Shown here piece after piece: positions 1 through 15,700 of a DNA stretch of 64,000 nucleotides; position 1 is the first letter of the stretch; every line of letters starts with the position of its first letter. This DNA is from Balanoglossus misakiensis (Eukaryota; Hemichordata), in the NCBI GenBank assembly GCA_040954595.2, contig CM082579.2, forward strand, positions 3,906,001-3,970,000, read 5' to 3'. Below the pieces are notes generated by a model. It made no database searches, was not told where the DNA came from, and was given only the letters and a program-made list of their open reading frames with translations. The position numbers and the translations under genes were made by a program.

Positions 1-754
1 GACCACTTTGGGAAACAATGGCCCTGGACCTAGTTAATGCAGTGAATGGGGAACTGTGATGGGCTTTAGAACATCCATTAGTCATTAGTAACATAGTTAG
101 GACTTGATCACTTCATTAGCACATTTTGTAGCTGTTGTTTACAGCATAACTTGCTTTGTTATAACTGCAGTGAAACAGTTTGTTCTTGGGGTTCTAGGAG
201 AGTCACCCAACGAACATTTACCAACAGGACATTCACCCTAACCCAGACTGGCCCGACTGTGGTGTTTATAGAGGTCTGTTTTCAACCGACACCTGGCTGT
301 GTGCATATGTAATTCTAACCCAAGCCCTTGCCCTACCCAAAACTGGTGCTTGGGGAAAATGTCTGGGTGGTAAATGTACAGTTGGGTAACTGTCCTGTAC
401 CATCAGGTATAAACTGGAGTGACAAACACTGTTAACTCCCATGCATGCACCACACAATGAATGTATAACTATTTACATCCAAGCGAAATTGGAGGCCATC
501 ATTTGAACGGATTGAATCATCCTTGAACAAGTTGAGAATCTGTGAATGGAAGATTTTACACCGATGATGAAGCAGAGAGGGGATGAGGTAACAGCTACAG
601 AGAATACGGACATTAACAAGAGGTACGCAGGCATATCAGACAAGTCATCGTCAAAAAAAGTAAAAAATCACTAACTCTTGCCGAAAAATGTGTGTATGCA
701 GTTGACCGCTACATGCACATTCATTCACTACATCCACACCATTCTCCAACCCAC
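1..754. other. Non-coding, probably PHKA intron
   Basis: No exon with the expected PHKA C-terminal motifs was found here on the minus strand, so this is read as intron leading to exons beyond the window edge. Nothing else is recognisable. Confidence 0.5.
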
Positions 755-3700
755 CTTGACTTCTTCCTTCAGCTTCGACAGGCCCGTCACTTCGTCCTTC
801 GGAAGTCCGAACACAGACAACTGTCTCGGCCGGTTGATAGTCGGGTGAACTGCAAAGCGAAAGCACAGAGCAAATTTGCATGATCAAACATTCTGTAACC
901 ATGGCGCTGGTTGCCCCAAGCAACGGAGTGGACACTGAGCTCCCCTGGGCTTTTTTGAACTCTCCGCAAAATTTTGAACAGCTTTCATAGATCACCGTCT
1001 TCATGGCTTCAATAGAAAGACCACAGATCATAGGATGTATTTTTCATCAGGCCCAAAACCGTTGCACCAAGTTTGAAGTGAAAAAGGCTTTGCATGGAGA
1101 ATGAGATTTGATGTCTGTCTACTCAGGATAATAAAGTTCTTGCTTAGAAACACACAGGAAAATTTGTCCTTTTTTACTCTTGAAAAACAGAGATTCAGCA
1201 GTTGACATTCGTGCAGACGACACCCCATGCATTGTGAGAACATGCACAGTGTCAGGCTATTCCCTTTGGGAAATAGTCACATGACTCATTCTGACCAACC
1301 ATACCTCAGCATATAAAGCATGGAGTGTGTTATAATATAGTCTATTCTATTGGGTACATTCTTGATTAGTCTATACTGCACCTCTACTGAGATCTATCTT
1401 GCAAAACTACTCTGCTACTCTATAAGGCATATCCTGTCTACAAGCACAGACCCACCACCGTTACTCACTGTATGTATTTTGGTGTTTTCACATGCAGAGA
1501 GACACATGACATGACTGCACAAAAATACACAATATCGATTAACTGTGAGTGTTTGACGAAAGAACAAAAATCACATTACAAACACATCATTTTCAGCTTA
1601 TCGGGGAGAGGATAATTTTTGGACAACACAAAGATTACAGATGGCCACATTGGCGCACCCACATCCAATCTACAAGTCAACTGGACTACTTCCATGAGGA
1701 CAAGACAAAACACAGATTGTAATTATGTAGAGAAGTAAAAGACATGAAAATGAACATTGAACATACATGTATCACATATTATATGTATGTACACCGAATC
1801 TAATACATGTATACACATATATGAACATACCAGGACTGGGAATATCAAAACGAGGGATTCCTTCATTTGGAGCTATATATAAATGACATCAACATGAATG
1901 AGTTATTTACATGCGCCCACATGATGCCACTGTTGCCCTGACAACACGAACTGGTGGTCTTTGAATCCGTAACTGTTCTTAAAATCCTCAGTTGGTGGGT
2001 TAGTTACAAATAACAGCTAAAGCACATGAAGGTGAAATCCAGAATTTCAATGGATTGCAGTACAAACAAAAATACATCCACGGTGATTTTTTCCCACCAC
2101 CATCTGTTGTCTTTTCAGCTTTGGGCATCCGTGAAACACAGCAGTGGTCTGTGCGTGACATTCTGTTCCGGAGTACACCTACTGGTGTTCATCTAAACAT
2201 TTGTGGCATTGACATACATGTAGTTTCACAGGCCGATCATATCTGATTCTGAAGAAGAAGAGGATCTCCAACAAACAAGAACAAGAATGCTACTGGACTT
2301 ACTGCTGGTCACTCCAAATTCCTTCCCGCTCAGGATGTGATGCAGCAGACATTTCATCTCGTACGGACTGAGATTCATCAAATGTTCATAGGCCTCCTCA
2401 GCTGTAGGTAAAAAGAGTTTGAAACGTCACTCAGGATGATATAACATCACGTTGAAATGTTGTCAGTGGGCATCATCATCATCTTTATGTGTAACAAACG
2501 ACACATTGTAGTGCCACCCCACCACCCCCCCCCCCACCCCACAAGATTTAAGCCACGTCACTTACCAGAGCATTCCAGAGTCCTGGCCAATTCTGATGCC
2601 ATGACTTGGATGATGAGGCCTACACGGAGACGCAGCATTTCATGGAAAAGTTCCGGCTCTGTTTTGATGAACGCGGCCAAGTAGAACAGGATCTCCTGGA
2701 AACAAGCAAATGGAAGGATCAGAGTTAAATGAAGAAGTTACGGCTGCTATCATGACACAAAGTACGCAAATGGTTGAATTCAATGACCCCAGTAAAACCC
2801 GAAAGCTAACACACAGTGCCATGGGGCCACAGTGCCCTACATTATAAGTATAGCTGGGAGGACTGACTGTACCTGTGTCAACACAGCCGTGCTGCTGTCT
2901 TCCCCGCACGCATCGTAGATGATGCACTTGAGTTTGTCCGGCGGCAGAGGCGCGGTGATGACCTTCTCCCTGGGTTCCGGCGGCATGCCGACGGTCAGCT
3001 GCTTCTGTCGGACGAGAAGATCGGTGGCGGCCTGCGCCAGGTCCTCTACCCGCTTGCCCAGCATTCCGGCCGTGTGTCGCACGATGGACCAGTGTTTCAG
3101 GTGGCCGGCCTGCAATTGATAGATGCAATCGTCAGAGACAATGCAAGATGCATGTCACTATGGAAACCCAGCCAGAGGTTGTGCAGGTGTCCCCACCAAT
3201 CAGATCCGTGCAGTACGTTTCTCAGAATAGTGATAGGTTTATCGGGATTCATGAGAAGATGTTATGGTATGGGGAGGGGGAAAGGAAGAAGCCTTTAACT
3301 TTTCTCCCCTTATTCCAAATGGAATGGTCCGAACTGTGCTTTGCTGTCATACATAGGACCATTCTAAAGTCACAGGAATTCAGGGGTGAAAATTTAAATA
3401 AGTTCCGTCACCATTGGAATCCACATCACTCCAGTAGCATCAGAAATCACCTGATGGAAAGACTTCATTAGTTCACACAGCAGTTTCATAAATAGCGAAG
3501 TTAAATTTAAAAGAAAAACAAGTGCATTTAAACACAACAATACACACAGCAAAGATTATAGCTCCAATATCTGATTGACAGCGGTACAAACAAAGCTGGG
3601 AATGAAAACACTGGAAACGATGCCAAACAATCGTGGCCGGACCAAGCCACAGTGGCAACAGGGTGGGACAACCAACAGTGAATTTCCGAGACACTACAGC

Positions 3701-6700
3701 TTTGCTTGTAACTTATTACCAAAGGTTATTGTTTTTGCCTTTGGTAATAACATGGTTACTCATTCATCTGGCTGCGTCGTCCATGTTGGAAAGGTCCCTG
3801 TAAAGAGTGGAGTTTGATTTCTCATGCAGGTTAGATTATTTGACGGAGATGCAAAAGCCATTCCAGAATTGTGGAGCGAAAGCTGTGGAAAGATATCGTG
3901 TTATATATTTTTTTAGGCAAAACAAGACAGGTCGTGTGCTGGGGTGTCAATTCTGCTAAAATGCCAACCAGCAGAGAGCAGCCACTGAAAAACAATAGAG
4001 GCTTTTTTAATAATGAATTACCTGTCGTCTGCTGCTGTCTCGAGCGGCCTGTAGTTGATGTCACAAGAAATAACCACCGTTAAAAGACACATGCAGCGAC
4101 ACTATGATGCGGATTTAACCCTTTCACCACCATAGTTCGCTCCATTGTTTTGTATGGTCGAGTTGGACCTCTATAGAGGCAACTGGAGGTGAAAGGGTTA
4201 AAATACCCAGAGGCCCATGCAGAATGCTGTATGGTGGAAAGATTTTCAGTATAAAAAGATGCAAAATCCTTCACTCTTAGTACCCGTTTTAGGGGGGACC
4301 CCTGCATGTCATAGGTCAACAGGGAGTTCAGGGTTCAAAGGTTATAAAATTTGCAATGCCAATAAACCTAGATGCCATCTGCAATCAACTCTATCAGCTG
4401 TTGTTTACATGCAGCCAAACAAAACACGGACACATACGAGTATTCAACGAGTCGATAAAACAACACGATGTGTCATAATTATTTCAACCCAAAACACAGA
4501 ATAAAAGAACCTCAGAAATGGCATAAAATAACTAGAAATCACCAACAATGAGACATGCATGAAGCTGAAATAAATTACACAGCTGTGTTAAATAACTGAT
4601 TAACATGCAAAAGCTGTGCTTTTTTCATTATAATATACCTCGTAAGTCACATATGAAAAACACAACAAAACAACAACTTAAGTGATCTAGTAGGTATTAT
4701 CACACACTGGCACTTTTGAGATCAAAGCCGATCTTGTCCCTGCAGACCACACAGGACCACATTCATGTATTTTGGCAAACACAGAAGTGCAAAACTAGGC
4801 AAGATTCATGCCAACACTCACCTTGTAATAGAGTTCAATCAACAAGCTCTCCACAGTGCTGCCGGGTTCCCCTGTAATCTCTGTGTCCCACTTTGCACCC
4901 CTGCAAAAAAACAACAACAACAACAACACACTTACTATTTGATTTTACGCATGAAATAGTGACAACTGATATTTTTTGCTGAGAGACCACACAGAAGACT
5001 GTATTGGGTGCAGTGTAATTATTCACAAGTGTTTTGTTGAGGAAAAATTACTACCCATTACGACCAGTCGAGGGCTGCAAATTAACAATGCTATTTTGAT
5101 AATGAAAAACAACTCACTGTGTGCAGAACAAATAATGCACGATGTCGGCCTGATCAGTCAACGACGTTGTCTCCTTGAGTTGTTCCACCAGACTTGCACA
5201 CTCCACTCCTTTGTACATGTCCAAAACGCTCTGGTCGTCACTCCAGCTTGGTCGTCCTTGACCGTCCAACTCTGGCGACACCGGACCGGCGGACGATTTC
5301 CGACGCCTCAATCTCGGCGACTGTGTGGGCGACCATGATCCCGGTGTTGGTATTTTAATATCTGTTCATTTTTTTATCGGGGGTGAACATTTCGATTAGT
5401 ACGGTATATGGTACGAATCACAAACAGCAACTCAAACATACTACAGTAATACCACGGCAAAGATGATGGGTTTCGAGATACATAGTAAAATTAACGATGA
5501 TTCTGAGTAATAATTTTTTATGGTATGAAAATACAATGTACATGTACATGAATACAACATCATGTTCTCCAGCGAAAACAAAGGCAATATGTACTGTCCA
5601 AGCATATACACACTTTCAGAAATTCTGCGAATACTTTTATCAGGAGTGCTGTATTCCTTACAGCATATAAAACAATCTCAAATCAGATTTACGCACAGAT
5701 CAAATGTGACACTGTCTGATGGTATTTTTTTAACATCCATATTTACATCTTCATGTGCCCTCTTCATACTACTGCCTAACCCGTAAATTTATTTAAATAA
5801 AAGCCACCTATAAACACCTTCACCCCACCACCTTTCCCACCAAAAGTTCGCCCCTGATGCTACCGTCCGATTCTCAGAAAGGAGAGACACTCTATGAAAA
5901 CATGCGGTGCAGGGCTCAGCCAAGTTCGGAAATAAATGCTGACATGCAGCAGAGCACCAGTGTCCCCTCTATACTTCTCGCTTTCCCTTTCACTTAATTT
6001 CTTTGGTAAATCTCAACAAGGTGGCAAGTCCCTACAGATTCAGTGACTGATGTAATTCTCTTAATTAAAGTCAGTGCGCATTCTACAGGATAGAGACAAG
6101 ACTTCAGATTGAACTTCATCCCAAACGAAAGACTTAGTAGAGAGCATTCACACAGGTTTATTCAGAATTTAGTAGTAATGGAACTTTCAGCTACCATATC
6201 GGTTATTGTTTGAGGTCATAGGTCATTCGGCATTATTACAGTATTCCTTGGCGTACATGTATACTACTTCTTTCCCATGCCACCATTTTGTTCAATATGT
6301 CTACTCAAACTTGGGCAACCTGTTGACCTTCCCAATATGGCCGCCAAAGCAGTTAATGTACATGAGAAAAATAACGCAGACAGAAAGTCTTGAAGTAAAG
6401 AAACACACAAAAACCAAGAAGATGCAGAATCTAGCTTTCCTGACTTAGTCTTCTTTTCACTCTAAATCGGGTTTTTTTTTCTCAGAAGCTACACCTTGCC
6501 TGAGAAGAACACTTTTAGTACTTTCTTTTTACTATATGCCATCTACTAAAAAAAAGTGCAATAAAGTAGAAGTGGAAGAGGTCTGGATAGTTCTATGTAC
6601 ATAATTATCCTATTAATTACAGAAAGAAGACGGGTTATATTGAGTGATGATGGCTAGATGAATATGATCAACATTTAAAAGACAACATGATGACATTATA

Positions 6701-9700
6701 CACGTATCACAGAGAATCTTACAGAAAAAAAGTAAAGGTGTACGGTGCTACAGAAGTATACGATAGATGAAATGTTAATTAGAACAGCAGAGATATACTG
6801 ACAACACTGATTTTTAAAATTATAGCAGACATCCAGAACAGCTTAATTTCCATTGATCCTTCAAGTCAGAATGTTTCTCCTATACCTTGTTCATTTCCTT
6901 TACTCTAAGTGGTCACTATTATAGCTAGGGGGGTTTCTTGTCGGAAGTGCAGTGGGAAGGTGGATTGAGAGGGGGGGAGAGGGGGTTAAAGTTGTCCTGA
7001 TGTGGCCTTTGTCTAGCTGTCATGATCTGTAATTCTGTACCCCTCAACAGTTTTCCATGTGTGTTGTGTGACCGGCTAGCACTGTTTCGAACCATAACTG
7101 ACTTTGTTCCTTCCACGTTTTCGCAACATTGGGTATTCTTGGACACATAACGGTTTGGGTTTGGGGTTCAGGGTGGCTGCCAGGATGGTGTTTGTGCTAG
7201 TAGAACTTTACAAAGCAAACTAAGTGTATGAATGAACCAACAGAAAAGAACCACCATAAAGACACAGAAAACTAATCTATCAAATGTGCCACAATTAACT
7301 TGCAAACTGGAAATTTCACTGCCCGCACTTCACTAAAACAACTACACGTCGAAGCCTCTTTTGGAACTCACTGAAATTCACTGAAGGTTCAAGTTATAAA
7401 GACGCCTGGCGAACGATGAAAACCCCCTAGCTAGCTCTCACAAACGCAAGATACTTATCACGCTATTCATTAAACAAGGTGGTGGAACTGGTGAAAAATT
7501 AATAATCTAACACTCTCCTATAGCCGTTAAACAACATCTAATATATTTGTACCTGTGTTTGTCTCAGCCATGTCTAAGTGAACTGATCTAGTACGTTGGA
7601 TTATGCCGTGAACTGAGCTCTTGCGCCGCCTGATGGGAGGCCTCGGACTCGGACTGGCCTCAAACGATGTCTCGAACGTGTCAAGGGTCGGCAGATTTGG
7701 CTTGGGACAGGTCGGGAAGAGCAGAGTATCCAGATACCTGGATATCTCATCTCCGCCTGCATTGAGATCAGATGTAGACAACGTCACACGTAAGAGAGAG
7801 AAATCCATTTCTCACCATGCTAATATCACATCTAAGTCCACAACAACCGAGAGGTGTTAGGATTTTTAGTAGAGAGTTAAACACTATCAGAAGAAAACCA
7901 TGAATACAACAGAGATTAATTCAGAACACAGGCTACTCTAAGCAGAACTGAATGAGGTTAGATGATTTGTTACCGTCTTTCTGAGGTGTAAAAACAGAGC
8001 ACCTCTTAGACTGATTTATACTAATGTAAAATTGTTGGTTACATGTTTATTCCGTGAATGGTATTCAGATTGACTGTGAATTTTACGTGAAGTCTACCAT
8101 TTATATGACACTTCTAGATGATTCTGTTAAATGTTACTGTGACAGTGGTTTTTTTTAGATTAAAAACTACACCATTAACATGCCCATATTGTGCAAAAAA
8201 AGGAAAGACGAGTTCATGGCAGGAAGCTCGGCCAGAACAGTGAAAAACATATTGGTATCTCTTTACTTTTTTACATTGTGACAGTTGGAAAAAAATTGCC
8301 TATTATTTTTAAAGGTAGCAGCACTCTTCCTAGAAAAAGCCTGTGGCTGCTGTTTTTCTGACTGTGCTTTTCAAAATCATGCTTCCAACTGCATTTTGTG
8401 CTTCAGATTCTTTTTTGAAAGCTACAGCTGAGGGCAATCCCACACATTTCCAGAAAATGAGGTGGGAATGGTTCAAAGTGAGCATGGCGTGATATGATAT
8501 TAGAGGGTTGACCTTTGACATGAGTGGGTGACCTTTGACATGGGTAGTCCACAACCAAGGTGCTATATCTATCTACCCCTGCTACTCACATTGGATGATA
8601 TCCACTACGAACGCAATGCACAGCGAGGCAAGGATACAAAGGAAGAAACACATTGCTATCATTAACTCTACAACTACTCAAAGCAATGAAATATGTAGGG
8701 CAACTAGTAATAAAACTAAACAGTAACAAACTGTCGTGCAAAAAATAAAAGAGGATGTGCATGCAGCTGGAATTTATCACAGAGAGCTCTACTTCTAAGA
8801 ACGTAAAACCATTGCAAGTGAGCTAAGTCACACTAGCGGGCGAACAATTTGAGAGGAAAAATGATGCTGTAAAAATCCTGAAAAGTACATGCACATGCTC
8901 ATGTGTGCTGAGAGTGCATCTAAATAAAACAAGCAAAACCACCGCCTGTGCATGGAAATGTGATGAAACACAAGTAAAGGACATCCCTGATTGTGAAACA
9001 GACAACATATGTCAAACAGAAATGCTGCATGATCGAATGTAATGTGACATAAAATGACATGATGTAATCAACACACAGAGATTATATGATGAACACATAA
9101 ACTGCTCTAGGTATTAGGTAGAAGTTTATTAATAATGCTACAGTATAATTGTAGTTTAATTAATTAATAAAAAATTCGCAATCCAACACTGAGACCTGTT
9201 CCTGGAAATCTGCCAACAGTACAAAACATGCATTTCACATTTGACAAATCTTTAGGTTTTTTTTCTTGAATAACAGAGTCAGTTTTTATTGACATTGAAA
9301 CACAGTGCAGACAACATGCATGCAAATCAACATACATGTATGTGAACACACAGCATTTTTTTTTCAAAGTTTCGATTTAAGCTCCGCACACAGAAAGCAT
9401 CAAGACTCTGTCTGGCTATGCATCCAATGTACACATATCATCTCCCATCGAGTGGACCGTACTTTGGACGACGACTCAAAAACAAGCCTCAGTGTATCAT
9501 ACGAACACCAGCACAAAAAAAACTCCAGCTCAAGTAATTTATGTTAGTGGTTTGCTTAAAGAAACACCAATACACTATTTAATAAAACCTTGAGTACAAA
9601 AGCAGAGAGACCTGGCACGCCATCTTGCAAGCAAGGCTTTCTGCATTCACCTAATCCGTCAAACTATTTACATTCAACCATGGTCTCTAGCAAGATGATC

Positions 9701-12700
9701 TCAAACACACTCTTTTCTCTACAAAGGGTGTATCAACAGAAATCCGTGTACACACACTGTGCTGAAGCTCATGTACAGCTTGTTAATTTCATAGGCTACG
9801 CTTGGTGATTTCATAGGCTACATACATAGGCTTGTCTATTTTATAGGTTATGCTTGTTGAATTCATAGGCAAGGCTTGGTGATTTTTAAACCTAGGCTTC
9901 AGCCAAACAGCCGTGTTCTTACCTTTACGTCGGTTTTAAACAACAACTCAAATGGTTGAACATAGCCTCACAAACATTCACACATCCAAAACAAATCACT
10001 TTTGACTATTTTCAGACAATGGGGAGGAGATGACCATTGGGTCTTGTTTCTCATAATTAATGACATTGTCATCAGTAGGGCATCTAAAATTAATTCTAGG
10101 TAAACTTCAAATTTGGTCCATATGGATTGTGTTTAAGTGCTTCGCAATTGTCAACACAGTCAGAATGAAAGCTCAGTGTATAAACATTACCAAAGTTGAC
10201 AGGTGTGGTTTTTTTCCCCCTTCAAGCACAATATGCACACAAGTGCATACAGGGACACAGACAGACAGACAGACACACACACACACACACTCATACTGTA
10301 CAATGTAACTTTAATAAAACAGCGTACAAACCATGTTCATCCCGATCTTCAGGGGATCCTTCTAAGAAGGTCAGACGACAGAAACAAGAAGTACTTAGGA
10401 AATCTTGCAATTTGCCAAGTTTCACTCTCACACCATTGGTGTAGCCAGTCTGCAGTTTACGTATCGTCGACGCCACAGCGGCCTGTAGATTCATTTCCTT
10501 ATCTGAAATGAAAAAAAAAAAAAAATAAGGACCCCGGTATCAAATATTTCTTGTGTTCATCTTGCAGTTCGCACACAATCATTGGCGAATACATTACACA
10601 CATTGTAATTGGAAAAGGTGTTCGGTATAAACAGGTTTCCAGATCAGAAAAAGATTGGTTTAGACAAGTTTTACTGTACCTGACACAAGAACAGAATGAA
10701 GTAAAAAAATCAGTCTTACCTAACATACTGTGAGTAATTGTCATAGTAAGAGTGGGTCGGCCAAGCTCATTCCAGTTGTACCTGAGATAGGCAAGGTCGG
10801 TCTTGAACATGTCAACTAACAGATCATTGTCCAATGCTAAGTAAAACTGGTGCTGGTCTAAAAACTGGGGTGTAAATACAAAGATCTGATCGTGGAGTAC
10901 GTAGAGCTTGGAGGTGCTCAGCAGACCAATGTCTTGGGATGGACGGCCTGACAGACCCAGTCTCTTGTTCTTGCCTGCAAAGAGAGAGAAAGAAGCATTT
11001 GAAGTATGTGGACAGCTCCCCCTAACAGTCTGGGTAAGGGTTAGGGATAGGTTTAGGGCAAGTGTTCAATGGGTAAATGCACTCTCTATCCCTCCCCTCT
11101 ATGGAGAATTTCTAGGATTTTTTTGTGGACTGTGATACGTACCAAGTTGAGAATAGAGGTGAATCAGGGCTCTTGCCGGATGAACCTGGATAGGAGCTAC
11201 CTGTGCTATAGTCTCTACATGGATATCTTGCTTTTTCAGTGCCTGCTTTACTGTGTGATCTTCTGCTAGAATAGCAACTGTGAATAAAAGAAATAATATT
11301 AATCAAAGCACAATTCACCATGGAAATCAAACATCAAATGCAAGGTGAAGCACAATCGATTACCTTGTACGACCAAATCTGGTTTGGGCTCTGTGCAGCA
11401 GCGTCTGTTCAGAGGGTCAAGCTCTCCCACTTGCAAGAAATTCTCCTGCAGCAAACAGCTCAAGATATAGAGAGATGTGCCCCACATCTGGGGGATCTTG
11501 CCACCTGGAATGCGTTCCTGGCTGTGCGGGTCTCTGTACTCAGCATCCACCTGGAATGAGTTCAGGGCAGAGAGAGAGTTTTTGTTAAGGTACTATGCAC
11601 CTTGGGGACAGATTTTCATAAAAATGATAGCCCTCCAGACTGTCCAATTCTTTGCTATGTTAGTGTGGGGAGTCTTTCTGATAGCAAGGAAGAAAACTGG
11701 GTGTTCACCATCTTGTTTTCATGAAAATCAGTAATTCAAATTTTCTCCATAGACTAAACACAGAGATTGGAGGCCATTTTGAATTTCGAATTTGAGACAA
11801 TTTTGGCTGTCATTCAAATTTTTGCTCAGTGACTGCATTACCTTGTCAGCTGGCACATAGTACAACTCTGGCACAACTTTGTGACCGTCCTCGGTGGTCA
11901 GCAGGATCTCGTTCAGCGCGTCGCGGTACTCCGACGCCATCTCCCTGTTGTTGTGGAAGATCCCGTCGATCAAGAGGTAACACCAGAACACCGGCCATTC
12001 GCACTCCAGGTGCTCAAACACTTTCAGCTCGTGCGGCTCGTAGTAGAGCCTGCCAGGGTCCTGAAAATGAGAGGATTATCAAATCAGTCCACACTGACTC
12101 CTCATTGACTTTATCTAATGTTTTCTGAATTTCTGAATTTGTGTCCCCATGCGATACCAGGTTGGTGTGCGCCTGCCTTCATAAACTGGTGTCAAACGAA
12201 CATTACTGAGTAATGGACGGTGTATAATAACATGAGGTGTGCATGAAGATATCAAACCACTGCATACTTCACTGTATTATTTGTGATAATGTTATTATTA
12301 TACATCTGACATGCTTAATATGCAACACCTGTTCACAAAATTTTCCTCTTAATATCAGATGCCAGTGTGCTCGCAGTCAGCCATCTGAATAGTACAGTCA
12401 CCTATCCTGATGAGACATCACTTGGCAATATGCCACCTGGGCCATACCATTTGATGGAGATGTAGCAGATTGACTAGAGAGGGGAGCATCTGTTCTCACC
12501 CTGCTGATGTCAATTTTGGGTGCCTACCAAAAAAAAGGTCAGGTTCTCACCTCTTTGACCGTCTTGTAGCCGTCTCTGAGAAATCGACAACAGCCGTATC
12601 TGCCCTGCAGCTTCTGTAACACAGCCTGTTGCGTCTGCCGCACCTTGTCCATGTCGTCCACAGCAAACGCTGGGAAGCTGATGACACTGAGCAAGCCAGC

Positions 12701-15700
12701 GTCAATTTCCTGAAAGGAATATGAGAAAACATGGAGATGGGCTGTGGATTTTGCAAAAATTCCTGCAGAATATCTAACCTCTAGCGAGTTCTCAAAAGTT
12801 TACAGAAAACTCTTTTTTTTGTACCATAGTCCATACCTTTGATTTGGATTCTCTTGGTAACATTGACATCAAAACAGCTGCACATTTGGCAGTTTCATCA
12901 GGTAAGACATGAATGACCGACGCCGGCCCACCACGAGCACCAAATAGATTAAGGTCACTCAAAGCTTCCAAAGCTGCCTGTGTTAGCAAAAAAAGAAAAT
13001 TGTTGTTTTTGTTGACAATATTTTCTCATATAAAGGACAATGACATCATACTTGATGCACAAACTGGAACCCACTTTGAAATTTTTCATAGCACTGATTT
13101 TTTGAAAAATCAACTAATAAGATGACCCTCATTCAAAATACACAACACATAAGAATTACACGAGAGGTTATATTCTGAGAATATTCATGAAATACCAATG
13201 TGTGTACCATCTCTTGAGTTGTTCTGCTTACTTATTAGAATTACATGAAACTTGTGTACGTCAGAGCCCTATCACCACTGCATGCAAATATAACGTTTTC
13301 CTGCGTCACTGAGAATTACCAGTGAGGGCCATTTTGACCCAGACAGTACAATCTTAAGCAATGACAGATCTCATTAAGATCACAAATAACCTGATAACTG
13401 CTCTTTAGGTCTCTTAAAACTCTACATTCCCTTACCTTTGCCATTCCTATTGAACTAGCGTTTAATTCTGGAATGCCTTTATTCGTTTTATCTCCTCTTT
13501 CCCAAATACCAAAATCCTGGAGAGAGAAAAAAATTTTTTTTTTTCCTTATAGCAATTTCTAACCATTGTCAAATACAGACTTGCAACAAAAAAGAACTCG
13601 ACGAGTCAGACAGTTTTAAGATCTAATCTGGGGTCATTATTGAATACTTCTCTAGTCTCAGGCTGTCAGTGGCAGTACATGCATCAACATTCAGGCAACA
13701 AATCAGGATTATTTTATGTCAACACAATCAGTTGGTTGGCTCTACTCCAATTGGCATCAATATTTAAACAGAAACAGGATGAGAACATGCCATATACAAT
13801 GTACTTACAGCTATTCTATACGCCGATTCAATGTAAAATACCATATTTTGAATAAAATCTACTTCGTCCAATGTAAAAATAATTTGCAGACCTACAAATG
13901 AGAGAATATGAAATAAATGTATTACTACAAGAGTCTAAATATTCTCTAATGTGAGTAAGGCTAGTTCACTTTAATGTAATCAAAGGTTTGCTGTCTGTTT
14001 TGCACAGAAAAAAATACAGCAAACACTGCAAAAAGAACCATTTTTTTCCAATTTTGTGGGTGAAAAAACACATGCGGTATAGAACTGGAATTGATAGTTT
14101 ATCAGGATCATGGCTTCATGCAGGTATCGAATCAATCTTCATAAAACATGTGATATCGATGTCCAACTCTGGGAAATGACAAATGTTCTGGCAATAGTTC
14201 ATATTTTACCTAAATTGCCTTTTTATGTCTGATCGAATTTGATTTCACAGACAACATGCAGAGAGAAGTCATCGCATGATAATTGATGTGTTAAAAAGCT
14301 GCCTCAGCAAATACAGACACTCAATTTTAATCAACTCCCACGCCAGCCCTGATGAGTTTTATATGTTGATAAAAAATACAATTCTCTAATCCATCAAGTT
14401 GGACTCATGAAATTCAAATAGGACAACGAGATGTATTCTCATCCAATTCGTTTAAACCATCGAGGCATCATCTGCATTACCATGGCAACAAGGTCTGGCT
14501 ACAGCATTGTCATGCCAATGCAATTAAATGTCTGCCAGAACTTGGTGGCAGTATACATACAATTGACCGTGTCCTAGATATTAAGCCTCTCATGAACTCT
14601 CAATTTAGAGCATGGACCTTACAAGGCTACGCGCTTGAACAGAGAGTAAGGTCACAGTATCTGGTCAAACGAAATCAATTGGCCATTTAAACTGAGAGTA
14701 CATCAAATTCTTGGGGGCATTGAACTCTGACATTTCCATTTCTGTATGTTACCACGGATGAACTAAATAACTATCATTCTGCCATTTTCTGTACTCTATT
14801 TTTTTCTCGCTTCTCTCCCTTGGGAACAGTGGCTGGTAAACGCAATTACAACTGTACATGTATTTCTTGCTCTGGAACCTGGGGCTATAATTTTTTGCCC
14901 CCTTTCTCCCCATTGCATTATCGAAGTTCTCTAAGCTCTGCTGGATTTAGATGCACTATCTGGCCTATCTGAAATATTCATGATGAAAAGACTGCATACA
15001 CTATAATCCAACCTAAAAAAATCTTTCAATCGTTCTACATTTCTGTTACAGGAGCCATCACTTATCTGTTTTTAAAATTACGTTTCCACGGTGACTAAAT
15101 TCATTGCAACTATTTGAAAACAAAACACTTCAAATAGAGTATGATCCAAATATCTTTTGTCAGAGACACTGCCTGCATAATAAATGACACCAAGCTATTT
15201 CAATGACATCAGTGAGGTCATCCATTATGCAAGAACACAAACATGTCGATTCAGATCTCCACAACCTAGGAATCTCCACTGCTAAATTTATGAGGATCCT
15301 AATGCTTCAAGTTACATTTTATGTGCACACACAAATGTATCTGTCACTTCCAGTATGTTTGAAGAAATTGTTTAGTTAGGGTTTGTCTTTTGATGTTCCA
15401 GAGTGATCACGCCAGCTATGTCACGTTCCAGCGCCCATGCCCAGCAGCAATCAGATCAATATGGTATTTCAATTTCACTGCCTTTGTGCTATTAAATCTC
15501 AGAGTACAACCGATGCTGGAATCTGATAGCCAAAATTTCAACACGACCGAAAAATTACAGTACGGTACACTTAATGCATGTAAGATAAGCTGCCAAATTA
15601 ATCTCAGTCTGTTGAGCAGTAATTAGTTTTTCAAAATGGTACAGCAAGTTTTCTGCAACTATTTCAATTTACAAAACATTTCTTCCAGTACATGTGCAAG

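Noticed and set aside
651-1031. 126-codon minus-strand frame taken as one protein
   Set aside because: Only 755-849, in a different frame, fits PHKA with splice sites; the rest is intron.
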